Below, one piece after another: positions 26,701 to 40,154 of a stretch of 64,000 bases of DNA (position 1 is the first letter of the stretch; each line of letters opens with the position of its first letter). The position numbers were made by a program, and so were the translations under genes. The stretch is from contig JALLLS010000032.1 of the NCBI GenBank assembly GCA_025094145.1, positions 289,564 through 353,563 of the forward strand, in the 5' to 3' direction. Source of the DNA: Spinellus fusiger. Its lineage: Eukaryota; Mucoromycota; Mucoromycetes; Mucorales; Phycomycetaceae. Under the pieces are notes generated by a model. It had not been told where the DNA came from. It searched no databases and was given only the letters and a program-made list of their open reading frames with translations.

Positions 26701-29700
26701 TCTACTGCACACAGATAGCAAGAGGGTATTGGATGCGTCCGAGCCATTTATCTCTAGAGACAATGGCAAGCATTGGGATGCACTGGACATGGATGTAAAA
26801 AAGTGCATTTTTGGCAGAGACTCCAAGTACTTGATTGAAAAGGAAACTGTCTTTTGTACTGTAGTGGAGAAGAGCAGTGCCACAACGAACCAGCGACTGG
26901 TGCGTACTGTGGATTGGGGCAGACATAAGGAACAGATCCTGGAGAACGTGCTTGAGTTCTTTGTTGTAGAAGACTTTATGGCTGTAGCTAGGAGTGTTCA
27001 GACTGATCTTTCTCTGTTTGTGAGCATCAATGGCCGCACATTTGCAGAAGCAGAGTTTCCTCCTGGTCAGCACATTGATCGCAATGTAAGTTGTAGCAGT
27101 GTGTGCATACACTTCTTTTTTCTTTTTTTCTTTTTCTTCTTTCTTTTTCTTACATGTGAATTCTCTTTCCATACAATAGACATTTACTGTATTACAATCC
27201 ACAACCCATGCTATTCTTCTCAATGTATTTAAATCCGTGCACTCAGGCAAAGCCTATGGTGCTCTCTACAAATCCAACGAAAACGGCACCTTTTACCACC
27301 TCTCGCTTGACAATACCAATGGCAATGACATGGGCTATGTGGACTATGAAAAAATGCAGAGCCTAGAGGGCGTCATTCTTGCCAACCAGATCTTCAATGT
27401 GGAGGAAATGGTGGGTGGCCGTGACAGCACAAAAAAGGTACGCACCATGATCACCTGGAACGATGGAGGTCATTGGCAGCCTCTCGCTGCTCCCCATGGC
27501 AGCCGCTGCAGTGGAGACAGGTGCACTCTCCACCTCCATAGTCGCACCGACATCCATGGTCCTGGAGCCATTTTCAGTGCTGCCAGTGCACCAGGTCTTG
27601 CCATGGGTGTAGGCAATGTGGGCGAGTCTCTCCTGTCGTATGATCAGAGTGACACCTATCTCACCCGAGACGCAGGGCATACATGGACAATGATTCAACA
27701 GGGAGAACATCTTTATGAATTCGGAGATCAAGGGTCCCTCCTGGTACTGGTCAATGATGAAGGACCCACGCAGGATCTGGTGTATTCGTGGGATCAAGGC
27801 GAGACATGGCATACTTACAGGTTCAGTCAGATCTCTATGCGCGTGAATACCTTGACGACCGATCCAAAGTCATCGACACTCCGGTTTATTCTTGTGGGTC
27901 ATTCACGCGATCAGCAAAAGAGCCCCATGTCGGTTACTGTGGATTTCTCTAATGCAAAACCCCGTGTTTGTGTTTTGGACAAGCATCAGAAGGAGAAGAG
28001 TGATTTTGAATTGTGGATTGCCAAGGATGACGATGGAGATGAGGCCTGTTTGTTGGGTAAAAAGACAGCTTATTGGAGACGTAAGAATGATCGTGTCTGC
28101 ACGGTGGAGAATCGGTTTGAGTTGCCGGAAGAAGTAGAAGAGGTGTGTGAGTGCCGTGATATGGACTATGAGTGTGAGTTTGGATTTTGGCGTAATGAAA
28201 ACAACGAGTGCACCTTCCATGGTCGTCATCCTGATCGTCCTACACTATGCAAGGCGGGGGATAAGTTCAAGGGAAGATCTGGCTATAAGAAGAACACAAA
28301 ATCCAACTGTAAAGGAGGATTAGACTTGGAAAAGCAAAAGGAATGGAGCTGTGGAGAAACAGGCAGCGTTCGATCCACAAGAATGGCTTTTACAGATCGT
28401 GTGCTGGATTACATTTATTTCACAGATACTGACCGTGTGTTTGTCCGTACAAATGACAATAAGCTATGGAGAAGTGATAATGATGGTTACAGTTGGAAAG
28501 AACTGTTCCCAGGCACCAAAATTATTGCTATCTACCAGAACCCTCATCATGAAGAACAAGTAAGTGACGGAAAAATAACAAGAGAAGAAGAAGGGGGAAA
28601 AAAAGAAAAAGAAAAACTCATAGTGGGCTTATTCTAGGCCTTTTTCATCACATCAGACAAGTCCCACTATATGACTTCAGACAAGGGTAGCAACATTGAG
28701 CCCATGGACACACCTCTTCCTCCTGCACAGAATATCCCTGCTAATATTATGAGTTTTCATAATGAAGCCATGAGCAGACTAATTTACATGGGAGAAGCAG
28801 ACTGTAGCTCTCTTCCTCCCAGCTGCCATACTCAGGCCTATGTATCAATGGACAATGGGCGGTCATGGAGACCCATTGGTAAATATATGCGTGGTTGTAT
28901 TTGGGCTCGTGAGGGTGCCATGGTAAAGCCAGACCCAGATACCATCTTTTGTGAGCAGTTTGAGGAACAATCAGGCGATCAACGCATGCCCATCACCAAC
29001 CGTATAGGATTCATTCGCTCCAATGACTTTTTTACTAGTCGTGAAAAGATCTTTGAATCTATAGTGGGCGTGGCTGTGTTTGGCAAATTCATGGTAGTTG
29101 CAGTGGTAAGTGATCTAGAGTGATCCATCATAAAGTGCATGAACAATAGCTATAGGCTATGAGATAAAAGTAACTAATGGTAGTGTATGTATCATTAGCC
29201 TAAACCTTCTGGTGGAGGGTTGAATCTTCATATTAGTGTCGATGGCAAAGTATTTGCTCCTGCCCACTTCCCTGCTTCCTTTGAGCTATCTCCCGAAGCA
29301 TTCACTACTATGGAATCCCTGAACTCCTTATGGATCCATGTCACAACCCACACACACACAGGAGGTGAATACGGCACCATCTTCACCTCCAACTCCAACG
29401 GCACCTACTTTGTCTCTTCTCTTGAACATGCCAACCGTAACAAAGTGGGCATTGTTGACTTTGAAAAGATGCAAGGCATTGAAGGCATTGCTATTGCTAA
29501 TAAAGTGAGCAACCCAGAGAACCTTGCTTCTGGCAGTCCAAAGGCATTAGTATCTATGAAGACAGCCGATGCGGGTGCTCACTGGCACCCATTGGATCCT
29601 CCCTCAAAGGATAGCAATGGAAAGGCGTTTGATTGTCAGGTAAGAAGATAACATTGAACTCACAGGTCTTGTTGTTCTTGCTCTTATGGCTCTTATACTT

Positions 29701-31300
29701 ATGGCTCTTATTCTTATGGATCGATAGGGCAAAGACTGTCATCTAAACCTCCACAGTTATTCAGAACGTAGAAATGTCCGTGATTTATTCAGTGCTTCCA
29801 ATGCAGTTGGCCTTATGGTGGGCGTTGGCAATGTAGGAAGGAGTTTATCAGAGTACCGTGGTGGCGATATGTTCCTGACACGTGATGCTGGCAAGACATG
29901 GACTGAGGTGTATAAAAGAGCCCACATTTGGGAATTTGCGGATCAAGGAGCCCTCTTGATTCTTGCTGATGATGAACAACCTACCCATGTTGTGAGGTAA
30001 CTAAGATACACATGCACACTAGTCATCAATGGGAGTGCACTCAACACCGTGTCCTTTATTGTAGATACACAAGCAATGAAGGACAGACATGGAATTCTTA
30101 TGAGTTCACTACTAAAGACAGACGCATCAGAGTGGAAGACATTATTACTCAGCCTGATGGCACTAGTCAGAAATATGTGCTGTTTGGTACTGAATCCGAT
30201 AACCATGCCACGGTGGCCTATCACATTGATTTTAGTGCTCTTCATCCTACACAATGCAAGTGATTCTGTCATGGAAGAGAAAAGAATCTATAGCTTATAC
30301 TCTTGTTTATCCATAGGCAAACTTGATCTTAATCATCCTGAAGACGATGATTTTGAGCTCTGGAGTCCAGAAGATACCCGTGGAGAGAAGTGTCTATTTG
30401 GAAGAGAGGTAAATAAACTAAGTCCTATTAGCTTACTGACTCTCTCCTTTTCTTTTTAGACAAAATACCACCGTCGTATTCAAGACAGAGACTGTTACAT
30501 TGGAGAGAGACTGATTCAACCACGCGAGGTTGTCCGTAACTGTAGCTGTGTTGAAGAAGACTACGAATGGTAGGCTATCTTTATAAAATGAATAGACATT
30601 TATGACTTTCTTTCTTTCTTTCTCTTTTAGTGACTTTAACTTTGTACGCAATGATCAAAACAAGTGTGTACTTGTCCCTGGTCTTTCACCTTTCCAGCCA
30701 GAGTGCAATGACAACATAGACTTTTATTATGAACCTACAGGGTAAGTGGTGGTAGACACAACAGACATGGACTTTCTTATGCATATGCTCATGGTAATTT
30801 TCCATAGGTATCGTAGAATTGCTGCTACTAGCTGTGTTGGTGGATTGGGACTAGATGAAGGTGTAAAGCACTGGTGTCCAGGCAAGAGTCATGGTGGTGG
30901 CTCGTGGGTCTTTTATGTCTTTGCTCCTCTTCTTGCTGCCTTGGTACTGTATGCCTGCCTTTATGTAAAGAAGTACGGTACTTCCAGTGGTCGCATTCGT
31001 CTGTCAGAAGGAAGTCGTGCCTCTATGCCTTCCAATCCATGGATGGCCAGGGTTGTTGCTGCCTTGTTTGTGGTTCCTGCTACACTCCTTGGTCTGTTCT
31101 CTCGTATTCGCATGCCTAGTACGTTGCCCCGTCTGAACGTATTTGATATCAGAATGCCAACATTTGGCAGACGTGGTAGTGTTCGTTACAGTGCCTTGGG
31201 GCAGGACGAACATACAGATGTGCTTATGGACGACTATGATGGCTCAGAAGAACATCTGATTGATGAAGCAGATGAAGAAGACGCAGATGAAATGTATTAA
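23717..31300 (+). CDS. VPS10: VPS10-type sorting receptor with three VPS10 modules
   Basis: Fifteen exons: 23717-23890, 24006-24140, 24247-24444, 24549-25283, 25398-25684, 25747-27085, 27180-28559, 28638-29105, 29199-29639, 29728-29996, 30065-30255, 30317-30408, 30460-30569, 30631-30741 and 30808-31300; 2,140 aa. A signal peptide (LYLWVVLALLIQVTTAQ) is followed by three VPS10 propeller modules. Each has a YKSN.NGTF-like block (third copy FTSNSNGTYF) and each ends in a Cys-rich 10CC segment (ECLCTETDYECDYNF, VCECRDMDYECEFGF, NCSCVEEDYEWCDFNF-like). A membrane span lies near 2009-2030, a second hydrophobic stretch near 2055-2077, then an acidic tail containing YSAL (YxxPhi type). Family role: cycles between trans-Golgi and endosomes carrying vacuolar hydrolases. 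The intron after exon 11 uses a GC donor. Known yeast receptors have two modules. AATAAA at 31407. Confidence 0.93.
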
Positions 31301-31494
31301 ATTTCTTCTGCTAGTTCTTTTTTTTTTATATTCCCTCTTTCTTTTTTTATATATGTTTCTTTATCAATACTGTTTCTTTTTCTTTAAACATATACTAAGA
31401 TTTTTTAATAAATCTCTTTTTCTTCTTCTATGAACAGTCTGCAAGTGTTTTTATTCTTGCTGATACATAATAATGAACTTATTCTTTAAATACA

Positions 31495-32113
31495 TTAGAT
31501 GGGACCTGCTCCACCGGGAATCAGCTAGAGAGGAGGTTAAGAATTGGATTACAAATAGATAGGCCATTGAAACTTACTGCACAGATATTATTGCCATTCA
31601 ATAGAATCTGCTCTAATGTGCTTGTTTTGTATCCTTTGGGTGTGTTCTCACTAGACGAGCGTAGTTATAGTAAGTACTAAAGAATGAATCAAGTAAATAG
31701 TGGACTTACTATTCTGTTACATCTTCCAATACCATATCTATACAATAGGACCCATTCTTTTTTTAAGTATAGAGAAAGAGTGTATTCTTTTTCTCTCTCA
31801 ACAATCACTTACTGACAAAATCATCAAAACCAAGTAACTTTCCTGTGAATTCCTTGTCATCCTTCATGACCACCCAGATCTGTGACCCAATGCACTTGTC
31901 AATGAGTTCTTATGAGACAACTATGTGAGTTACTACTTGTTACACGTCCTTTCCACCACCCACTGTTACAGACACTGCTGACTGCGACAGATACTAGAGT
32001 GACTCTATAGAACAGTCACCACAGTAGCAATAGTAGTAGCAGTCTCTGTAACAGTGCTAGTAAGAAGAAGAGGGGTGGGCATTACCAAGAGGCAGTAATT
32101 GTGAGGTTGCCAT
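31495..32113 (-). CDS. LSM5: U6 snRNA-associated Sm-like protein LSm5
   Basis: Five exons, in coding order 32086-32113, 31813-31908, 31710-31737, 31578-31650 and 31495-31524; 84 aa, normal for the family. The product begins [20 protein letters not shown], keeps the Sm1 signature ([20 protein letters not shown], then EDV), and has the Sm2 motif [15 protein letters not shown]. LSm5 is a subunit of the LSm2-8 ring that binds the 3' end of U6 snRNA for splicing, and of the cytoplasmic LSm1-7 ring that promotes mRNA decay. The gene is convergent with VPS10, with 194 bp between stop codons. The longest exon is 96 bp. Identity is clear from order and spacing of both Sm motifs. Confidence 0.95.
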
Positions 32114-32574
32114 TTGTAAAAGAAGACTAAGAAATCAATACACGCCAAAATGAAGTGCTGTTTTTATTATTATTAAAGCGTAGTTGCTTATTTCATTGGC
32201 TCTTCCTGTCTTGTTGGCGTCATCAGTCTCCTTTTTTCTTCTTCTCTCTCTTCTACACTAAGACACAAGAGATACTTTCTTCTATGTTGAGAATGTGATG
32301 AAATGAGTTCCTATAATTCAAAAGAGATGAGTGTAGATGGAGAATAGCCTAGCTTAGAATAACTTCATCACTGGATAATAAAACTATGGTTTATATCTTT
32401 AATATACATATACTTTCTATATTACCAAACATGCCTTTTTGTTTCTGGCTTTTTTCAATCACTACAAAGACACAAGGGATATTCAATCAATCAATCAATC
32501 AATCTATAAAACAGAGAATATTTATTATTGGACAGAAACCAATATCTTTTTTTTTATTATTATTCTATTCTATT
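32114..32574. other. Intergenic between LSM5 and the zinc transporter
   Basis: Contains a TCAA repeat (ATTCAATCAATCAATCAATC, about 32480-32502) and an ATTCT run (32562-32582) at the 3' end of the transporter gene. No gene seen. It presumably holds the LSM5 promoter. Confidence 0.5.
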
Positions 32575-34019
<1,445 letters not shown>

Positions 34020-34060
34020 CTACACACAAAAAGACGAGATGACAAAAGACATGGAGTTTA

Positions 34061-35173
34061 TTAGATTTGGTCAAATGCAGTGACAATTTTAAAGTCCGTA
34101 TTGGGAGGAAGAGGCGCGTTTCCAGGACGATCAGAAATAATAACTTGGTAACCGGCCTTTCTAGCAGCAATGGATTCTATTCGTTTCATTAATTGGAGTT
34201 CAGGAGAAAGGGAAGAGATAGTTACCATAGATACTGTCAGTAATAAACAGAATAGTGCTGGGATCTTTGTTGATCTCAGCAGCAATGTTGAGGTAAGACT
34301 GCTTTTCTACCTTGAGACCCATTGCAGTATCAAAGTAGCCGTGGAAGTACTTTTTTTTTATTATTATTATTATTATTTATTATTTACACAAGTCATCCTG
34401 GGCTTTCTTCTTTCATAACTTACCTTGGTAAGATCACCTTTATCAGAGTAACCAACTAACAGCTTCTGGGCAGGTACACTTCCTGAAGAATAAATGTAAA
34501 GGGACTTGTTTTCTTTTGTCCACTTGTCAAGAGCAGGGACAACATCATCATATATTCTAAGGTACATTATGTAGTTTAGAAGGTGCGTCATCTTCATCTA
34601 CTTACTGTCCAAGCAATTCTCCAGAGAAGTAACCCTCCTTCCACATGTAACCTTGGAATGATTTCAAAGCACTAACTTTACGGTCTACAGCTACTTGGTA
34701 AATAATGTTTTCCTTTACAATGGCTTTGATCTCTTCGCGTGTTCTATAAAGGCGGTTCTTGTCAGTGCCTTTACATTGCCACTCTCCTTTTTATTTTATT
34801 TTTTCTTATAACTTACGCTACTGCCTCTGTTGGGATGCTGGTGATAGTCATACCACAAGCAATATCTGTTTTGGCCTAAGTAAATACATAGCGTCAAGTC
34901 ATGATTTCGTGTTGACAAGAGTATTATTTTATATTATTATTATTATTATTATTATTATCACCTGTTCACGCAACAATTCAACATGGTGTTCCATATCAGT
35001 ATCCCACTCGCGGTTAAGGAATGCCTCGAGGTTATTGGTTACATATGGAAACTACCATGGATAAGTTTTTATCAGACAATTGTATGGCCTACCAGAACAT
35101 CCTTGACAAATGTGATGGGGGTGATTGTACCCTCAATATCAACAATCACTGTATCGTAAGTGGAAAGTGCCAT
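34061..35173 (-). CDS. UTR4: Enolase-phosphatase E1 (methionine salvage)
   Basis: Seven exons, in coding order 35093-35173, 34962-35051, 34817-34875, 34606-34743, 34424-34556, 34235-34349 and 34061-34176; 243 aa, the usual size. HAD motif I is VIVDIEGTITPITFVKDVL (nucleophile Asp followed by Ile-Glu as in this family). Motif II is YIYSSGSVPAQKLL and motif III is LFITD. The conserved FQGYMWKEGYFSGEL and the terminal RPGNAPLP block are present. The enzyme converts 2,3-diketo-5-methylthio-1-phosphopentane through enolisation and dephosphorylation, a step in recycling methylthioadenosine to methionine. The join between exons 6 and 7 yields ITDKSIAARKAG, slightly unusual at the junction, so that splice site is the least certain. 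Same strand as the zinc transporter gene, which begins 56 bp further on. Confidence 0.93.
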
Positions 35174-36144
35174 GGTTGTAACAAATTAAAGAAAAACAGT
35201 GAAAGTTAAAAGTTGATTCATATCAAGCTATAAATACTGTCATTCTAAATAGCAGGAAGGATGTGACTCTCAAACTGAGTTTTACTTGTGCTTTATCTTT
35301 ATTGTAGGTGACATGTCTTTTCAGTCTTTTTGCCACTCACTACTATTCTTTATGTGCTTCTTTCTAAATTAAATTATTAATAAAACAATAATAGTCAACT
35401 AGGAATAGAGTGGAGTGGAGTAATTAACTCTTTACTGTAGAATAGACCCCATCAGAGTCCACCAGAGTAAAGTATAGCAGACGATGGCTGAACATGTCTG
35501 AACATGATATTTAGTTTATCATTTTGAATGTCCTACAATGATTAATAAAGATCAAATGAGTAAACACAGAACTATATCAATGTCCACTGACAAATTGGTT
35601 TTATGCTAGCTCCCACAACAAGGGATAGTTTGTTTAGTGTCTTTATTTGTGTATTTGTGTATCTATATCTGTATATCTGTATGTATGTGTATATGTGTAT
35701 ATGTGTATATGTGTATCTGCATATCTGTATATCTGTATATATGTGTATATGTGTATATGTGTATCTGTATATCTATAGATTATAATAATTGAGTATCTGT
35801 ATATCTATAGATTATAATAATTGAGTATCTGTATATCTATAAATTATAATAATTGAGTATCTGTAATATATGTGTATATGTGTGCATGGAAATGTAGAAT
35901 GTAAAATGTAGAATGTAAAATGTAGATAGTTTGCTTAGCATAACTGTAGCATAGTAGAGTATAGCATAGCATAATATAGCATAGTGGAATATAAGAATGG
36001 TATGATATCGGCAGTAGTCACTAGAGGCCAGAGGTACATAGAAGAAAGTTGGGCGCAGTACGGTAAGACATCTCAAACAAAAGAAGATAAGTGTCGCTTT
36101 GAGATGGACTATCGCTCGTCTTTTGCTTTCAGAAGAAGTGACAC
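35174..36144. other. Intergenic with simple and tandem repeats
   Basis: No gene seen. 35648-35760 is a TGTATATG/TGTATCTG-type repeat. 35761-35854 holds three tandem copies of a 32-bp unit (GAGTATCTGTATATCTATAG plus 12 bp). 35888-35990 has short TGTAGAATG and ATAGCAT repeats. The upstream 400 bp include the enolase-phosphatase promoter. Confidence 0.7.
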
Positions 36145-38090
36145 TTAGAAGGATCGTGTTACATTTGAAGCAGTTACTACTCCACTGCTTGACGTAATAT
36201 TCCTGTCTCTTGGTGTGTTTGAGTCTGTTACTGAATTGCAGTGTTCAAAGTCATAGCTGTGGTTGAGTGTATCCCAGGTATTGATATCTTCTGTAAGAAA
36301 TAGAGAGTGGCAGTCTTCTGGTAGAGCAGATAGGTCTGATAAATCCGGAAGAGGTGTATTCCTCTTTACTGGTTTTCCCACTGGTTTTCTCCCCCAACAC
36401 GCATGGATATTACTAAACACCTTTTCTTCTGTCATTATCTTAATAGCATCCCTCCATGCATTTGACCAGGCCTCATCGGAGCATTTCAAATCAGATATAA
36501 GTCTTGGCTTTAAAGAATCAATCAAAGCTAGGACATTTTGTTGCCACAAAGTGCCTAGATAAGAAGGTCAATGGATGGTGCTTTTGGGTGTAGCTGAAAA
36601 CAGTACCGTTCTCTCTCTCTACTTACCAATTTCTAAGCCCCAGCTCCCAATAGGTATGGACACATAGCGGGATTCAATAGACTCGAGCCCGCTCCATTCA
36701 AGGAGTCGGTTTAGTTTTGAGCTGATGTTTAAATTATAGCCTCGCTTTAGAATTGCATGAAGTACTGAAGGAGAATAAAAAAGGAAAAAATGAAAGAACA
36801 ATAAGAATACATTGAGAATAGCCTAAATGACCCGAAATAGCTCAAAATACCTTTCCTGATAATTCCTGGATGGTCCTTCATTAATAATATGAGGTCTACC
36901 TCCACCAACTGAACATAACCACCAGGGCTAGTCACTCTGACAAGCTCTGACATGACATGCTCCCATTGATCTCCTGGAATTGAAAGTGTCATTTGGCGCA
37001 TGTGAACAAATGTAAATGTATCATCAGGGTATTGTAAGCCCTTGAGAATATCATTAATCTCAAATACGACATTGCTCTTGTCAAATATCACGCGTGGAAT
37101 TGAAGGCACTTTGGAACTGACTGAAGAGTGTGACTGATCATTCTCTGTTCCGCTTGTTTTTTTGTGAGAACGCTCTTCCACAGGTGATCGAATGGATATT
37201 TTAGGTAGGTAGACTGGAAGATTGCTTATATTCTTCTTTTGTTGGGCTGCAACTGGGAGTTCTAAATCCGCCAAGAAGATATCGCACATATCAACGCCCA
37301 CATAAGTGGAGTTTGGAAAGGTCAGTGCCATGTCAACGATCTTAAATAAAGGGTTCAGTAAGGAAAGCAGGGTGGTTGTGTGATAGTAAACTTACCCAAG
37401 CACCGGTACCACAGCTAAAAATAAATACAGAAGAGCATGAGTTTGCTGTCAATTATAAGGGAAACCTGTTTGTACTTACCCAACATCAAGTACTTTTACT
37501 CCTTTGCTAAGACTCTCCTCTAATGGAACAAGTAAATTACTATAAATCTATGTTTATGAGTATTAAATTATCCGATAAGTCAGACTAATGAAACAGGCGT
37601 ACCCTGAAAATGCCCAATTGAAAATATAAGATTGCATTCGGCTACGCTCAAGCTCGGGATTGTCTGAAGGAAGAAGTAGCTCTATAGCCTATGTTTAGGA
37701 TAGTAGAGTAAGACACTGACATGGCTTAAATATTAAATAATGTACATCAAAATAATAAAAACGTCGACCATGAATCCAAATGTATTTGCCATCTTCAGTA
37801 ATATTGTTGTGTTGTTGGTGTGAATATGTTGTTGGTGTGATTGGTACAACGCTTGTTTTTTTTCTTTTCTCTCTCTCCCCTTTTACTTGAGACTGAACAA
37901 GTGCTTTGTCGTTGTGTGCTTTCAGTATCTTAGTTACTTTTCTATCTCCCTTGCTCAGTGGCTTGAGATAGTTTGGGACGTTTTTCGATTTTTGCTGAGA
38001 ATGATTAGAATGTTCACTTGTTTGTTCATATGTCTGATCATTTAAGGGTGGTTTGTCAAGGCCATGGGAGTTAGAAAAAGAATTCCCCAT
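36145..38090 (-). CDS. Class I SAM-dependent methyltransferase, predicted N-myristoylated
   Basis: Seven exons, in coding order 37746-38090, 37603-37688, 37480-37539, 37396-37414, 36851-37340, 36627-36764 and 36145-36554; 515 aa. The N-terminus MGNSFSNS fits the MGxxxS myristoylation signal. About 100 polar and basic residues follow, then GKYIWIHGRRFYY. Motif I is VKVLDVGCGTGAWIVDMA and the acidic loop is YVGVDMCDIF. After a Ser-rich insert (about 50 residues), motif IV lies in FTFVHMRQMTLSIP, and motif V in VRVTSPGGYVQLVEVD. The C-terminus is diverged. This arrangement is typical of the large fungal family of UMTA/LaeA-like methyltransferases, whose substrates are mostly unknown. Motif I is split over three exons, one of 19 bp. 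The substrate cannot be inferred. Confidence 0.85.
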
Positions 38091-38493
38091 GTTTAAGATA
38101 AAAAAGAGAAAGAAGTAGGCTAATCAAAGTAACAGGAGAAGATAAATATAAAAAAAAAGAGTTAATATTCTTTTAAGCCGATTATTTCTTTAACTCCCAC
38201 TTGTTCCGTATTCTAAGCTCACTTCTTTTGTTGGCCCTCAACCACGCGAGCATAATCCTGACAAATCCATCTAAAGTAGGAAAGCAAATGTGGATAGAAT
38301 TGCACGCAAAACTCTATTTTTGCTCCAGAATAACCGAAAGCTCAGGAGCTATCAGCACAGCTAAACTAGAAATGGAAAGAATAAGAAATTATTTTCTTTA
38401 CCTGTCAATAAGTCCTTTAATAACAATATCATTACATGTCTTATTATGCTAACCTAACAAACAGTAGCATAAGCAAATATTGTACATTATTTG
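38091..38493. other. Intergenic before palindrome 2
   Basis: No gene seen. The 83-codon frame that starts at 38201 has no recognisable domain. The methyltransferase promoter should lie just right of 38090. Confidence 0.45.
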
Positions 38494-39430
38494 AAATTGT
38501 AGGAAGATAAGTAGGTAATAGCTCAAGATATTTTGAAATCAAGGGTGTCCCTGTGTCCAATCATGTCTACAAGGGCACAAACACACTGTACTCGCTGTAG
38601 CACCACCAAGCAATCAAAACAACACCTCAAACCCAAAGTACTTTCCAGTTTCACAAAGTAATTTCAAATATGTACTTTTCTGTGTAAACGTCAATGAGTG
38701 AACCAATGTGGATCTCTAACATTGTTCAACATTCTTTCTCAACCATTGCGTTTTACAACCTATAAGCAATAAGTCGGATAGAAGTTGCGATGCATTCACC
38801 CAATTCGGCACTTCGGAGAAAACACATAAACAAACTGGCTTTCCTTTACTAAAAAAAAAAAGGAAAAAGAAAAAAAAGGAAAAATCATAGTGGCAGTCTG
38901 GAAAGGCCCGCCTGCTACGATTTGAAACTATTTTTTGGGGCCATTGACCTGTGGATACCAAGGATTGATGGCAGAGACATGAATGACCACAGTCACAGCG
39001 TCCTCAAAACAGTCATGGCCACAGGACACTCGAACGTTCTCTGGCCAGTGTTGGTATGTCTTATTGTCTGTCTTGTCCCATGCTACCTGCTTAAAGATAA
39101 CAACATTAATAATAACAACAACAACAACAACAATAATAATAATCATAATCATAATCATAATCATAATAATCATAATCATAATCATAATCATAATCATAAT
39201 AATCACCATCATCACCACCACCACCATCACACATACTGTTGTGTCAGTCAGATTTTAAGCATGAGAAACTTATTTGAAGAGATCAGAGGCAAGGAGATGA
39301 AACGATTGGGTTTGGTCGGCCTTTATAGGATATTCTGGATGGCTTTATTGCTATTAAGGACAAGCATTGCATAAAAACCAACACCTCAGCCGATTGGATG
39401 TCTTTCACTTGACTTTATAGATATTAAATA
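38494..39430 (+). repeat. Palindrome 2, left arm (937 bp)
   Basis: Reverse complement of 42955-43897. Homology starts at AAATTGTAGGAAG and ends at GATATTAAATA. The only differences found are one additional ATAATC hexamer and one C/T change in the right arm's repeat tract. The tract at about 39103-39230 is read as Asn/His runs in one frame and Ile/Met runs in another. The arm's non-repeat part contains open segments in both directions (for example SEVPNWVNASQLLSDLLLIG, reading leftwards) that may descend from a transposon protein, but I recognise no family. Confidence 0.95.
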
Positions 39431-40111
39431 TCAACTAGAAGTCTTTACTGTAATAGCTTAAACATAATGGTATATATACAAAGGTTCAAGTACTAAGATC
39501 CATAGCTTTTGTTGAGGTTTTACACAAAAGATAAGTTACATTCAGATATGCAATATAAACTATTAAGCAAAAAAAAAGCACAATTTTCAAACCCACATAG
39601 TCCTTAGGTTACTATAACTCTATAATTTCTTTAACTTTTCCCTACAGTTCTTACTTCTTCTGATAGGCTAACGGTGTAAATAAATGCATATTTTTTGATT
39701 TTTCTACAAAATTAGTAAACCTGTTAGAAAAGATAGTTTTGATATTAAATTTCTGAATTCTGGTTCCAATCAATTTTTTATACATTTCTTTATAGGAATG
39801 GCTACCACTTCACTAATAAACCACCAATTACAATTCAACTTATTTATATGTTGAAAACAGACGACCTAATTTATAGATTGAAAATCTAAAGTCTCTATAA
39901 AGCAAATGTATAGAGCAGTGACCCTATAAAGATGAACTTAGAGGCAAAATAAAGTGTCATAAACTGAAAGCAAAAACTATCTTGTTTTACCATCTGGCTC
40001 AGCCCATCTTTAACAAGATAAGATGCTTAGCAATGAATAATTCCTTTTTCCCATTGGAATTTCAAAGTCTTTATGTAAAGAGTCTTTTCGTAGAGAAATA
40101 TAGAAATTCAT

Positions 40112-40154
<43 letters not shown>

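Noticed and set aside
38922..39374. 150-codon Asn/His-rich frame in the palindrome 2 arm as a real protein
   Set aside because: The Asn/His runs are just the translation of a hexamer repeat, the antisense frame gives Ile/Met runs, and no domain or splice context supports it.
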